Below are positions 1-13,319 of a stretch of DNA of 64,000 nucleotides, in pieces. The notes under the pieces were generated by a model. That model did not search any database, was not told the origin of the DNA, and was given only the letters and a program-made list of their open reading frames with translations. This DNA is from Spinacia oleracea (lineage: Eukaryota; Streptophyta; Magnoliopsida; Caryophyllales; Amaranthaceae): positions 54,683,042-54,747,041 of the forward strand of contig NC_079492.1 of assembly GCF_020520425.1 (NCBI RefSeq). Reading direction: 5' to 3'. How positions within the stretch are numbered: position 1 is the stretch's first letter; each line of letters opens with the position of its first letter. The translations under genes were made by a program, and so were the position numbers.

Positions 1-2810
1 ATTCTGAGCACGGCCATGCATTTTACAGTATCTAACTCTCCGAGAGGCCTTGTTACACAACAACACCATATCCTATCAAAGATAGGAGGACAATCCATTC
101 TTGCAGTCTATGAACACTCACTTTGATTCATAGTACGCCCAATAACTGCTTTTATAGCCTCCTTTTACGGTGCGACGTTTAGCTAGTATCAAAGCGAACT
201 AATTCTCAAACGAGCAGACATAATCGCTCATGTTCTGAGGAACGGTTTCTAATCACCATTAATGAGAACTACCTATGACATGACTTTAATCTCTTAAAGC
301 GTTCTCATGGTCAATCCGATACAAGATCCAATAAGTATCTATGTAAAAGATTCTGACATCCAGTCACTCTAGTTCAAGAAACAGAACTAAGTAATCTACT
401 TGCAATCTAATCTTCATTAGTCATTGGTCGTCCACCTTTCAATGACCTGGATTAGGGATCCTTTGTGACTTCAATATTCAAGTTCACTTATGGGTGTTTT
501 TTTGTCGAAGAATCCATCTTGACATCCCATTTGAATGATTTAAATCACATGAACTTATCATTTAATACTAAACCAAGATTAAATGAACTATGAAATATAA
601 TTTCATAAATGATAAATGTTTAAACCAAATGCTTACCAATTTGTGGGCCTCTAACCCAAAATCAAGCATTTAATGTTTTACAGATATATGCCTTTCACCC
701 AATACTTAAAACATTCATGGAACTCAAACTTGATTCCATATCTGCATATGAATGTTGTGTCTCATTCAATGCAGAGGTTTAGTTATCATACTTTGCTATC
801 CTTAGCATCTTTTCTATCGAAAGCCTTTCGATGTAAGATGAAAAGATCTTTGAATGTGTTTCTAGTATGATCTAGTCTTTCGATGCTGTTTAGAATGATA
901 ATCATATCTAAAATAGAAAATCATACAGGTAGCAGACTTGTGATCAACCTGAGTTCATTGAAGAACTCTCACTAAAACAATTCCCTTTCATTGCTTCTTA
1001 GGCAACAATGAATTCATTTCAATTATGTAGAATTTCAAATGATGCTTCCTTTTGGAATGATCCAACCAGTTCACATAGATGTGGGAGATACATCTTTCAA
1101 CTGAGAACTTGGAAACTAATCATTGATTCAGTTTCCCATGCATCACATATGGTTTAGAACCTATGTAACCACCTTTTAATCACGACGCCTAATTGCCCGT
1201 GTTTGTTTGTGGTTTGCCTAACAACAAGATTCAACTTTTTCTTAGGCAAATGCATGTAGCATCAAGACTTTAGTTATCTTCACTTCCTCTTATCAAGTGC
1301 TCATCCTACATCTCCAAATGTATTGGATGTTCTTGATGCTGTTCCAATGATCTTTGATCTAGATCAATAGAGATTGGTATAAACTCGTCACTATCCAATG
1401 TTCACGAGTTTTATTGGCGATCTATATATCACATCATACATGATTGAATATAATGAAAAAACCATTCACATTTTAAAATCTATACATGTAACTTTTAGCT
1501 TTATTCTGTTTCAAGAGATACTGAATCTTTGCTAAAATCTTGGCATTGCCATGTGACATAAGGTGAAGGCACCTCTTCAAGGTCCTTCATGCTTAACTCT
1601 AGTGATAACAACCTAGCTTTATACTTAGTTAAAGCATTCATAACTTATACTTACTCATATGGGTTGAGAGTCTCTTTTGAGTCTCTCCATTGTGTTTGAT
1701 TTAGTAATTACTTTTACAGAATCCAAACAACGCTTTAGATCCTATCCAATAGATCTTTAACCCAGTATGTTCTAAGTTTCTCCATGGTTCTAATATTGAC
1801 AAATACTTTCAAATCTAACCATTTAGAATTTGAATGTCATTTTCAATACAGAGATATGTATCTCATATATAGAACCAATAAACTGGACTTAGCTCCCACT
1901 AAACTCCTCATCTATAAGATGATCCATATTTTCATAAAGCTATGATTGCTCAATAGCCTTTTAGACAAATATGGTCCAATTCCCACTTGCATGCTTTATT
2001 CTAGGAATAGATTTCTTAAGCTTGCTCTTTTATCTAGCATCCAAAACTTTTACATTGTGTGATGTACACAATTCCTTTCTACAAGTCCAATTGAGTAAGG
2101 TGTTTCGTTTTCCAATTGCCATATTTCCATATGCAATGATTGCTAGATTTATCCAAAATAGTTCAAGCATTCCGACTTGGTGAAAAAGATTTCAGCATTA
2201 TCAACGCCGTGAAGTTGTTTACAATCTTTTAGCCACCAATCTAGCTTCTCTTTTGTATGTGAATACAATATCATCTTTGTATGTTTTAAAAACATATTTG
2301 CAACCAATGGGAGTAAACCCTTTATGCAAATCAACGTTGTATGTTTAGAAAACATGTTTGCAACTAATGGGAGTGTACCCTTTATGAAAATTAACCAAAT
2401 CATAGATTTGATTCTTCAAGATGAAGGTACTTTGGATGAAATGGCCTCAAACCATTTTGTATGGCCTCGAACCATACCTATGTTTCTGATGGCCTCTAAC
2501 CATACTTGGGAATTTTATTTCGTCGTAGCTAACCTGTAAGTCGTATGTTTTTGAAGCACTTTCCAAAGTCTTCATAGTTTTCATTCCTCGAGATATCTAT
2601 GTATCTATCTTGGTTGAATTCTATTCCTTATACGATTTACCTAGATATTGAACATCAAACGTTAGTGTCTATAAAGACATTACTCAAGTCCTTTGAGTAT
2701 TAGGATTCTCTTGAAGCACTTCTAAAGTCTTCATGAAGCTCTTCCATAGGCTTCTAAGTATGGAGCTTTTCCAAAGACTCCTAAGTATCCTACATTTGTT
2801 TGTTGCTTGA

Positions 2811-2985
2811 CTCGAAGTCCATTCGAGGTCATTTTTCTCCCACTTGCCTTTTTGGAAATATGATGGTTTCCTAAAAGACATTATCTTAAGAAACAGCCAT
2901 ATGTTCTCAGATTTGTGGTAGAATCAATACCTTTTGTTTCTATGAGTCGCTCATAAAGAAACATATATCTATCCTTGAGTTTGTT
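2811..2985 (-). pseudogene. Remnant of copia pol (integrase to reverse-transcriptase linker)
   Basis: This stretch resembles 23405-23580 in element B. Both contain gactcgaa..ttcgaggtc, then tttctcccacttg and tttttggaaat, followed by a gttctcaga block and cctttgtttc. In B this DNA encodes the linker between integrase and reverse transcriptase. Here it holds stops and frame breaks and cannot be translated. It is the clearest proof that the interior of A once encoded a copia polyprotein. Confidence 0.65.
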
Positions 2986-5059
2986 TGATGTAAACACTAA
3001 CTCCCACTGGGTTTGACAACCCTAGATATATATGTACTGAAAAGATGTACTGAACCGAAGTTCAATCCTTATGACATCTTATCCTTAGCTTTGACAACTT
3101 TTTTTCGTGTGAAAGTCACTTGAGAGTATCATTTAGAAACTATATAGGAAAATAGTCGTGATTATCGTTAATCGAAATAGATTCCGATTTCTCCATTTGG
3201 ACATACCATATTCTTATGGAGCTTCGATTGTTATAAGGTCATATAAACAATCTAGATAATCTTTCTTGGCTCATGCAAACATCACCTTGACCCAGCTAAG
3301 ATGTTCCAAAATTCTTGCCAAGTTGATTTTATACCCTTTTGTGAATTGCATCGAAGCATTTCACACATTTCACTTCGAGTAAATATAGCCATATTTTCTC
3401 AAATTCTTGTGAAATAGGTAGGTCATAAAATACATCTTTGGCCCATGAACTTCATTGTCTATAAACTTCTAAAAATAGTCCATTTCTATGTCATGTTCAA
3501 CAAGCAAGACCAACATGTCTTAAATTAACCAACTTTCGGAAATCCATGCCATGGAATCTTAGAATGTTGACTTGTTGATATGGTCGTATGACATTGCCAA
3601 AGATATGTGGAACACAAATCAAAGTGTTTGATTTGAACCTTCTGAAGTTTGAGTGTGAAGAGATTCGTTTGTTTATTAATCAATCATGTGACTCAACCCT
3701 TAAATGACCATTTCATTGAAATAAACACTCAACGAATGTTTTTGTTTACTTTGAATGTGAGTCTTTCCGTTGTCCAAACAACAAATTGATTATGATGATT
3801 AATCGAACATAATACCATTAAGTTCCAGCCTTTAGAAGGACTTTAAAACAAACATGATGACCCTACAATTAATGTAGCACAACTTTGCTTCATTTCCTAC
3901 TTGTAGGTCAATAACCAGACTTAGCTCCCGGAATTTGAGTTCTTAACGAGAGTTTAGAACCTCAAGCGGTAATCTAATACCATAGGAGTTTATTTGCTAA
4001 GTCGTTTATCTTTAACACAAACTTTTAGGTAGAAATTGAATATTGAATTCATTTCTTTTGTTCCCCTTTCCTATCCTTTCTAGCACGTTTTCTTATAGTC
4101 CTAAAGATTTAACTCTTTGCTTGATCTTCTTACTTTGTTATGCGTACAAAGTCCCTTTCTTTTGTTCACTTTGAATGACAACATCCAATGAGTCTAATTC
4201 ATCATCGAATCAAAATAAAATTGGTTGTTAACCATTGGTTATACATGAGTCTTTAACTCAATAATTCATTATCTCAAAACTACCCAGTATTCTGAATATA
4301 TGAGGTCCAATTGGTCTACCATTCAAATTCTAGTTTGAAAACAACCATGAAGATCACTATAAGAAAATAGCATTCAAGATAAGCTCTCACTCTCCTTTTC
4401 TTTGAGAATCGCTCTCAAAAATAGTTACCAATCGATCGAGGAAATATCGCAGTTCTATTGTCCGAACGCAATAAAGTTGAAGATTTACGATTCTACAAAA
4501 TGAACTAGCAAAGAAAAACACTTATCATACTTTAATAACTTGAAATAAAAGCATTCACGCAATCATCAAAGCTATTAAACATTTCATTCATGCAAAAATA
4601 AAACATGGTCCAAAATGAATGAAACGATTCCAAGACCCCAAAAGTCCTAAATCCTTAAGCAGCTTTAGCATGTCTTAAGTAGTTTAATATTTTAGGTAAG
4701 CAAAACCTATTGCTAGTAATCTCCAAATTACTCTTGGTTAATAAATTAATGCCATAATTTATCCCATTGCCACAACATAATGCCATTGTTGTTTGAGTTG
4801 AAACCACAATCAACGTGCTCCTTTAGGACGCCTTACCACCTAAGTCAACTAAAATAGCACCTCGCTTTAGCATAAACCTACTATCTTAGATCCTTAGATT
4901 TTTGTAAGTGCTTGATTTGGAAGGCAATTTTTAAACTCAATATTACTTGGACCTAGTTGTTTCTATGTTGGTTCGATTATTTAGTGAACTTAATCTAATC
5001 GATTCATATGAAACAACCTGTTCATGCAAAGCATACATACATTCATACATTCACGCATA

Positions 5060-5081
5060 ATATATATATATATATATATAT
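5060..5081. repeat. (TA)n microsatellite
   Basis: About eleven TA dinucleotides in the leader of copia element A. Confidence 0.9.
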
Positions 5082-5789
5082 TAAATTGCATAAAGAAATG
5101 GTGATCTAGTATGGCCCAAAACATCTTGTCTTGAAGCATCCAATCTTCACCACCTCCTTGTTAGCTTGGCATCGTCTTGAATCTTCGTTCAAATGCTAAC
5201 TTAAAGTTCTAAACTTAGAAATACTTGAAAATAATAAAATTATATCAAAATTTCCATGGTACGCAGACCATATTTAAAACTTTACATTCAAAGATAGAAC
5301 GGTAAGCAGACCGTATTTAACTATCCTAAATTGGCCATACTAGTCACTTGGAGTACCTGCATTACATAAAATATATATATATTCTATGCATTCACCCATT
5401 CGTATGCTAAAACGAATGACCCATATTAATATGCAAGTATTTACGTGAATTAATTAAAATTCACGTTCACATAAACGCGTCCTAAAAGATTAATCAATTT
5501 CCAAATTATTAATCATTAGACTTTATTCTAATTAAAATTGAATTTAATTAAAATAATGCGACCTACGAAAATAATTAAAAATAATTATTTCATTTTAATT
5601 TCATTTAGTGGCTCCCACTCAAACCAATAATTATTCCGGATAATTAATTATGAAATATTAAATTAAAACTCGCGGCCCGGCCCAAGCAAATAAAATATTA
5701 AATTAAATATCCCGTTAGCCCAAATTAATGCAAATATACGAAGCCCAACGAATTAAACGATTTTTAACAAAAAAAAGTCCAATTGCTTA

Positions 5790-6075
5790 ATCGGGCTAGG
5801 CTTGCGCCCAGCCCCGCCTTGCGTGAGGCCCAAGAGCGCACGAGCAAAGCTCGCACACCCCAGCCCTATCGCGCGCGCGCACCGCGTCCCCGCAGCGTAG
5901 CTGCCCCTGCGTGCGTGTTGTGCATTGTGTGTGTGCTGCACGTCGCAAGGCTTGCGCCTCGCTTCGTCGCAGCCCCGCAAGCTCCCTCGCCTGCCCCTTC
6001 CTCGCCTAGCGCGCACGAGGCACGCAGCATAGCTGCTGCTGCCCGTGTCGCATGGCTCGGCCTAAGCACAATGGC
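5790..6075. other. GC-rich island in the leader of copia A
   Basis: About 285 bases rich in GCGC and GCCC inside a strongly AT-rich leader. Element B has an island of the same kind in its leader at about 27110-27545. The open frames across it (for example 5783-6154 on plus and 5753-6016 on minus) are Ala/Arg-rich and occur on both strands. They look like a by-product of composition and are not called as genes. Confidence 0.6.
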
Positions 6076-6895
6076 CTCGTATGACTCGACGAGCCACACT
6101 TCCACCATGCTCATGTTCGTGCCTTTGGTTCGTAATACGGACCAACTTAATTAAAATTAAATTTAATTCACGAACTTGCATTAATTTTATTTTTCAAAAA
6201 AGTTACGATTTTTATTTTCGAAAAACAACGATTTTTAACGATTTAATAAACTTTAACGACAATCCAATTTCATAAAATTAATAAATCAAGGGCTAACAAT
6301 ATTCAAACTTTTAAGAACGATCGAATCAACATTAAAGTTTGAACTTTTAATTAATAAAATCCGAAGCTTTAAATCGTTCATAAACAATTAAATTTCAGAT
6401 TTTTAATAATTTGGTTTAAGTGCGATTAAAATTAACGAAACCATTCAAAATTTTAATACAATAATTTTTAAAATTAGCCACTGACCCATGAAATTATATC
6501 CCCTTTCCCAATTAACCGAATTATTAAACCAAAATTAATTAAAATTCAATTAGGGTTTCAAATTTTACGAATTGGCGAAAGGCAAAATTAGGGTTATACT
6601 TATCCGAAAAATCTGAAATTTTTTACCATAGATCAAGCATGTACAAAGCAACATTGTGTCAAAATTTCAAGCAATTCAGAGTAGCTTACGTCGACCTTTT
6701 AATTGAATTACTGTCCGACACTTTTAATTTTTAATGAAAAATTAACAAAAACACCCAAAAAACGATACTTCGAGGCCTGTTTTCGCAATTCTATTCTCAT
6801 GAGTTGATCTTAGAAAATCGTTTTCCATCAGATTAGGGTTTTAAAAATCGAAAAAGCGAATATTTTTGATTTCGGACTTGATTATTACGCAATTC

Positions 6896-7250
6896 CACTA
6901 CAACAAACAGGATCAAAGAGGGCGAAAAATGTCGCCCTTTTTTATCAACATATCGCCTTTTTAGCTTTTAAGGGCGAAAAAAAAATCGCCCTTAACTCGC
7001 CCTGTTAGGTTCGTCCTATTAGCTTTCCAGGGCAACACTATATATTCGCCCTTTTTGATCAAAATCAAATAGGCCAAATAATTTTCGCCTTCTTTGTTTG
7101 AAAACAAGGAGGGCAACTTAAATCTCGCCCTCTTTGATGATTTTTCGCCCTCTAAAACAGTTTAAATAGGGCAATTGTCTGCGTCATTTTTGTTCAAAAT
7201 CAAAGAGGGCAACTTGTTAAAGTTGCCCTCTTTGTTCTATTTTTTATTTT
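6896..7250. repeat. CACTA-1 left subterminal repeats
   Basis: Repeated units of the type tcaaagagggcga and its inverse tcgccctcttt, at least eight copies or half-copies, often in inverted pairs. In En/Spm elements such arrays bind the TnpA-type protein; that role is inferred here. Confidence 0.8.
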
Positions 7251-8115
7251 TAAAAAAATAAATCATATATCATATAAAAGACAACTGATTGTGTAAGAAA
7301 TATGCAGAAGATTTTGAAATCATATATCATGTAATGAGAATAGGTGATTGGAGAACAACATATATCATATAATTTGAATCTGTCAATACAATAAAATAAG
7401 CACTGTGATCAAGCATCTTCCAAGGCGATCAGTTTTACATGCTGTCCTGATTGTGTCATAAAGTTGAGCACAACAGCTTGATTACTGAGTTTGAGCAAAC
7501 GATAACAACACCCCAGCAGAATTGTGAGTAATATGTAGCCTACAAACATTCCTTGATTCAGTACCAGCCAGCATCAAGATCCTGTAAACAGGTAGGAGTA
7601 TGTTAGAATAGATTCTTAGTACATCCACAGCTCAACCATTTTCTTTATCATCTAAAAACCTAAGTAAAGCATGTATAGCAGGAGGGTGATACAATACATG
7701 GAAGATCTTTAGAGAAACAAGCACCAATATATGTATAGAAATTACAACCAAATCCTGGGAATAATCTGGAAGGTTAGAAAAAATAAAAATGGCTCATTGT
7801 ATTGTTTGCTGATCCCTGAAAAGGAGATGGAAGGAATGCCCTGATGACTTTCGCAAAGGGAATGAAACGCATGTCATTCTTTTTTAGTTTTTCTATGAGT
7901 ATCTTGCCAACTGAACCCTTGAAGGTATGATACAGAAATATTACAAAGGTTGATATTGCACCTATAAAGTACAAACCCTCCACTACTAAACAGCGAATAA
8001 CTGAAATCCAACTTCTGCGAATCAATAGAACAATATTGTGTTATGGAGTAGATCATTGATCATGTACTGTCTGAGTCAAGCTGTAGGCAAAGTATTAATT
8101 AGTAGAATCATGACC
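7251..8115. other. CACTA-1 3' portion, no recognised gene
   Basis: No domain is recognised. On the minus strand a possible splice acceptor (tttacag) at about 7580 precedes a short frame ending Asp-Leu-Asp-Ala-Gly-Trp-Tyr-stop, and an 83-codon frame covers 7774-8025. These could be further captured exon fragments, but I cannot assign them. Confidence 0.35.
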
Positions 8116-8347
8116 CTATGGAATTCTGATCATCTGCTTATTTCTAATTGATGATAGCTCTCTAACAACATCACTCATGCCAATCCTATCTTGCGGGATG
8201 TCAGCACAGCAAGAAACAGCTATTTCAAGTATAGATATCAAGATCTCCAACATCTTCCCGCTCTCTCCATCTATGTCTGTAAGAAGATCAGGATCTAGAC
8301 TTTCGGTCACCCTTTCAGGCAATGTTCTTTTCACGAATGTACAGACA
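8116..8347 (-). pseudogene. Captured C-terminal fragment of an LRR receptor-like kinase
   Basis: The minus-strand translation contains VKRTLPERVTESLDPDLL and then ILEIAVSCCADIPQDRIGM followed by SDVVRELSSIRNK. This matches the end of the kinase domain of plant LRR-XII receptor kinases (the EFR/FLS2-like class), where a LPERV..I.DP..L segment precedes a conserved Cys..P..R..M..VV.EL..I segment. About 75 codons remain open to a stop. The catalytic loop, the ATP-binding part, the LRRs and the membrane segment are all absent. The fragment lies downstream of the transposase gene on the same strand, so readthrough transcripts could include it. It is a host gene piece carried by a transposon and should have no kinase activity. 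Confidence 0.65.
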
Positions 8348-8863
8348 TTTTAATTATACTATTACCATATTTACCAAGCACCAACTAGCCAAATAGCAGT
8401 TTCGACAACAGTTTTTAGTCACCATAACCTATTCTTAGATGAAACTCCTACCACATCACATGCCCCTCCCATCTTTGACCCTTGCAGTATTATTTGTGCA
8501 ACACCTATACAAGTACATGAAAATCACCCAAACTTGTGAAACACAGGAAATGGCCGGTCTCTCATTGTTTTTCCTATGTCTAGAACAGTTTATAAATGCT
8601 CAGATCTCTCAATAAATTTATATCTACTCATGTAAATATGTTATCACTTTTCAGCTAACGATCTGTAATATACCCTTGTACAGTTGTACTAAAAGAGTTT
8701 AATCTTGTCAAAGTTAATTCTTAATCCAGATATTATAATCTTATCAAAATTTAAAATTAATTTTGGCAGCATCTCCCCATAAAATACTTGTATTTACCCC
8801 AACCCCCACAAGTATATATTCACAATAATTTCAATTTCATTTCAAGTATCAAATATTACCTCT

Positions 8864-11462
8864 TTATGTCAAGGATTCAAGGCCAATTTTCTCCATGATT
8901 AACTTAAGCTTCTGTTCCAGTTCTTCTTGTTTCTTCTTAGCTTCATTTTCCTTTCTCAAAGTTTCAGCTTTATGATGCTCAAATTCAGCTCGCATCGTGT
9001 TGTTCTCATTCTGGAGTTGCACTACAGTTACTTCCAACTCAGCCCTTCCTTTCTTCCCGTCCTTGGACAACACCGGGTGACCTTTACCCAACCCCCGTGC
9101 ATAACCTGAACGATATCCAAGAACTTTTTCATAGGCCACATCTACGGAAACATTGTCTGCACCTTTCTCTCCAACTTCTTTCTCATGCAACTGTTTAAAC
9201 TCGTTGTACTTAATTTCAGCCTCGTCATCAAACTTTCCATTTTTGTGCCTATCGATAATATAAAAGTAAGAAGAGAGAAAGTGATGAGTGTAGGAGTTAA
9301 ACTGTATGCAACCAGACTATCCTTGCATTGACAAATTAATACCTCTTTGTCTTCTCCCATAGCTTCAAATACATAGGGTCGCCATTAGCTTGTGTTGTTA
9401 ATGTAGTTGCATTTGAACTAGATGCATTTGTGGCCTCGTTCTCCTCTTCACGCTCATTACTACCTGCCTCTGCCTCAAGTTCCTAGGAAATTTATACAGT
9501 AAAGTTTTCATTCTCCTCATCGTTCCAAACATAGTGCCAACCACGCCAGTTTTCTAGATGTTAATTTTTCAGACAGATAAAACATGCACATAACAATCAT
9601 ACAGCAGTTGTTATGTCACTGTTGAATGATTGAACAGAATAAGATGACTAAAGCCACTGCACATTTCAACAAAGTATTGACAAACAAATACGTTGGTAAT
9701 TTCTTTGCTAGAACTTCTAGTTGCTCAAAACCTGAAGAAACTCTAGAGTCTATACGGAGATTTGGAACATAAGTAGTCAGTAGACTCGGTAGGTGTAGGG
9801 TAGATAACTAACCTAGAGCAAGCTGATAATATATACAGTAAAGTTTTCAATAATTATAAACAGTAAAGTTTGACAAGAAGTTTGACAAGAAGCTCACCAA
9901 TTCATAAATTGTCCTAGCTATTGATTTGGCACCACAAGCTGACCGGATCTTCTTTGAAAGAGCATTCGCCCTATTCTTTTCACTTCTTTCCTATTATTTA
10001 CAAAACTGTATATTAAATTACTAAACGATGACAATGCAAATAAATATATATATCGTAATTAATACTTGCCCTCTGTTTAGGAAGGTTCCAATAGCTATAT
10101 ATAAGCCACCTCCATTGAGCAAGATCAATTGTTGCTGGGCAGGCACGCTCCACCTCTTTCAAATTTCTGCTCTTTGAAAAATAGGCCGCCTTCAGCCTTT
10201 CTCTCCGATGTCTGTAAAGGGCAGAACATTGAATCCTTAGTGCTTTCTCAATGTGTGCACCGTCAGCTTCACTGAAGTCATACTTAGCCTACAAAAAGTT
10301 GAAGACGACAGCTTGTTATAAAAGAGAAGTTCAACTTGCTGCTGCTGGTCACAGCAAAGACTAGCAGAAATGGTGGCTTGCATGATTAAAACAATATTTC
10401 AAACTCAAGGAAGCAAGAAACTAAAGTACCTAGATGTTCATTTAATCCCAATTCATCTTCCACAAACAATATCATATTTCAGTGAAGAAACAGAGATTAA
10501 AATCTAACAATATTTTATATTTGGAAGTACAAGTTCTTTTCTGCTTCTTTGACAAATCATCTAGCTTTGCAGTTTATTCACCAAGTCTGTGAACATCTCC
10601 ATGTATTGCTAGCAGACAAAGCTTAAGGAGAGAATAATAAATTACTGGTAGCAGTCTTGAATTAGTAAGCCATACCTTAATCCTACTATACAATCGATCT
10701 GTTGCTTCTTCAGGCATGTCATTCCAACTTGTAACACTAAGAGGGCATATTTCTTTCACCCAATCAGTACATTCGGCCACAAATTGATTTGCACGATCGC
10801 CCACAATAGATCCCAAAGCTGCTGGAATACGAACTTTGACCTTTCCTGGTTGCACACTTCTCAACTTTTTATATTTAAGTGCTCTGCTTGGACCTCGAAA
10901 GGGACCTGAAAACAAAAGAATGTAAACAAAACAGATATAGAAAATGATGTATCTTCTGAGGATTTCTCTATTTTTGTTGGGGATGGGGGGAAGGAAGTTG
11001 TTATAGTTTTACTTAGCTGTTCACTGAAGTTTCTGTAAGATCAAATTTCTAGTTTAGAATCTGTTTCTGAGATAGAAATATTAGAATCTGTTTCTGAGAT
11101 AGTAATATTAGAATCTGTTTTTCCATTCTAAGAATATGTTTTTCTTAATATTCAGTTGTATAAATCTAGAAGATGTGTGTGGAAACATGAAATTGTTTAT
11201 AATTAATTGACTTCGGCTCTTAAAGTAGATCATCTAGCAGTCTATGTACTAACAATTGGGAATTCCAAAGTAGAATATTGCAAGTTGTTATAACAGATAG
11301 AAAATTGCTTGATTCTGCTGACGTATTTCTACCTTGTCTTTTTTTCTTTGGTTGTTGAATGGTAGACTCTACGAGGTGATTACTATTGTTAGATTCTAAT
11401 TGCGATAACGATGATTGAGTCTCCGGATTCATTGTTCTTTTTCCTACAAAATCAGAAGACAT
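8864..11462 (-). CDS. Ptta/En/Spm-type plant transposase protein (Transposase_24), six exons, about 398 aa
   Basis: Minus-strand exons: 11462-11333, 10905-10676, 10288-10070, 9990-9898, 9482-9343 and 9248-8864. Joined, they give 1197 nt with no internal stop (398 codons plus stop). Intron borders are GT-AG except intron 3, which is GC-AG (GGGCAAGT donor). A basic N-terminal PKKKRQ precedes GPFRGPSRALKYKKL. A Trp-rich block (QWRWLIYSYWNLP) follows in exon 3, then KNRANALSKKIRSACGAKSIA in exon 4. Exons 5-6 hold the family hallmark GDPMYLKLWEKTKRHKNGKF and then GYRSGYARGLGKG near residue 315. The last ~55 residues are a Glu/Lys-rich coiled coil. In this family the protein is the TnpA-like DNA-binding partner that recognises subterminal repeats; the catalytic TnpD partner is not encoded here. 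An upstream exon cannot be excluded. Confidence 0.85.
11054..11124. repeat. 27-bp tandem repeat in intron 1 of the transposase gene
   Basis: About 2.6 copies of a unit starting ttagaatctgtttctgagat. The first two full copies differ at one base. Confidence 0.85.
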
Positions 11463-13009
11463 TTCTTAGAATATGCCTTAGCAATTAATACATCAGCAGT
11501 AGCAGCAAAAGAAGTTAGCTATGACAAGAAAGAGAAAGCAAGGAGGGGCATTGACAATCAAAAAGGATAAGATATCTCAACCTCAAAACAAAAGCTTAAG
11601 CATTTACAGACTTCTTTAATGATACACTAATCTGGAAGTTCTGTGAGGCCCAAATGGAACTGTATTCAAGTTAAAGAAAAGTAGTTATCGAAGGAAGCTA
11701 AATATACCTCAACCTACACTGATCAAATTTAAGGACAGTCAAATCAGCAAGTCTCTCCAAAGATACTCAGCTAACAAGTAGACAGATTGCTTGCTAGATG
11801 ATTTTTATTGCACTTTCCAAAGATAGTAAGTGATTGGAACTGTTTCGACAAGTTCTTCTGTTATGACTAGTACTGTTGAGATAAGGCTTGATTTGAAGCA
11901 CACCCAGTTACCTCACCTACATGTTTAGGTCAACCTTGATCGAAAATGTGCTTCATTGCTAAGCAATATACAACATATTAACCAAATGATAATAGTATCT
12001 TCTTTTTTTGAGGGGAAATGATAATAGTATCTCGTTCTCGCTAACTTACAAGTAGTATATATGTGTTTTATTGATTTCGGAAAATTCGATCCTCCTACCC
12101 CCCTCTATAATGCCATATTTTTAATTTACTCCTGATATATTTTTTCTGATCCACCCATTTGTTTATGTTGACAACTCTCCGAACAAAAGTATTGAGTATT
12201 GACTTTGACTAGTTGATCTTGGACACAACTTATAAAGCTCATCTCCTGTCATTAGCTTTTACAATCTGTTTGAAGTTTAGACTTAATAAGGAGTGATATG
12301 AAACAAAGACTTACATGAAAGCGGAAAAAAAACAGTAAATCCAATCATAATACAGATTACATTGTACTTCGTATGTGATTATCAACTATACACAAGGAGT
12401 ACATTAAGCCATATCGTAATTCTACGGGTTCATTCTAGGATGTTACACATATGCATATTTAATATAATAACAAAGAGAAAATAATGAATTTGGCCAGAAA
12501 AATAAGATAGGACTAATGTGCAGTGCAAACCCGAACCAAATGCCTTTAAACAGAGATAAGAGACTATAGTGCTATGAGAAAATAACATTCACAGGGCAGA
12601 GCACCAGATTAATTCTCCCACAAATTAAATTTCCCATGGATTCAATTTAATCAAATTCAATTGAATCAAACTGAAGTAACAGAAATATAAACAAAACTAA
12701 AACATGAAATTGGTGATTTTGGAGAGAGTAAAAACCTTCTCAGAGTACTGACAGGGAACGCAAGGACGAGAAGGAGAGCACTCAAAAATAGTTTCCGACG
12801 CCCTATTCCTTCTTTTTCTTCGTTTTCTCTACTACATACAACAACAAATCATAAAAAATATGACACAAGTTACTGTACAAATCCTAATTCGTCAATTAGG
12901 TTCAAAATTCAAATACCAGCTCACAAAAAAAAAACGCAAAGAGAGAAGAGGTTGAGCAAATACGATACCAGACGAACTTCAGGGGAACTTCAGATAGGTG
13001 CTATTGGAC
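11463..13009 (-). other. CACTA-1 5' non-coding region
   Basis: About 1.5 kb between the first coding exon and the terminal repeats. I see no coding frame with recognisable content. Being upstream of the transposase gene, it should hold its promoter and 5' leader, but no convincing TATA box stands out. Confidence 0.4.
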
Positions 13010-13093
13010 CGAATTTCAGGCGACCTCAATCGAATTTCAGGCTACCTCAACAAAATTTCAGGCAAACTCTACCAAATTTTAGGCGAACCAAAA
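13010..13093. repeat. Four 21-bp tandem repeats near the 5' end of CACTA-1
   Basis: Four consecutive 21-bp units near gaatttcaggcgacctcaa, diverging gradually from left to right. They lie just inside the subterminal repeats. Confidence 0.85.
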
Positions 13094-13319
13094 TGCAGAG
13101 TATTAGGGTTTATGACCAGCGAGATTGAAGATGGAGAGGGATTGAGAAAGATAAATTAGAGCTTCTAAATTGCAGATTTAGGGAGAGAGGAAGCTGAATA
13201 TAGAGAAATCAAATTTCATTTCCTTCATTTTGGGATTCTCGCGAATAGAAGTTAGGGTGAAGCACTGGTGCAGTGGTGCGTTCCTGGAGTTAATTCTTTT
13301 GTTTTTTTTTTAAATAATT

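Larger units (their letters stand above)
1..6895 (-). mobile_element. Copia element A, decayed internal region (3' half to leader)
   Basis: This is the interior of a minus-strand Ty1-copia element whose 5' LTR lies at 13687-14724. Its 3' end lies left of the window. Positions 1-650 match the 3' untranslated part of copia element B (20940-21540), sharing phrases such as tgagcacggccatgc and ccttttacggtgcgac. Positions 4620-5060 match the B leader at 25750-26250. No open gag or pol frame remains between about 650 and 4450; stops occur in all frames. One stretch near 2811-2985 still aligns with B pol. This is an old, non-coding copy. Confidence 0.8.

Noticed and set aside
5753..6154. Long Ala/Arg-rich open frames on both strands in the copia A leader
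   Set aside because: They follow from the GC-rich island; frames overlap on both strands, low complexity, no domain.
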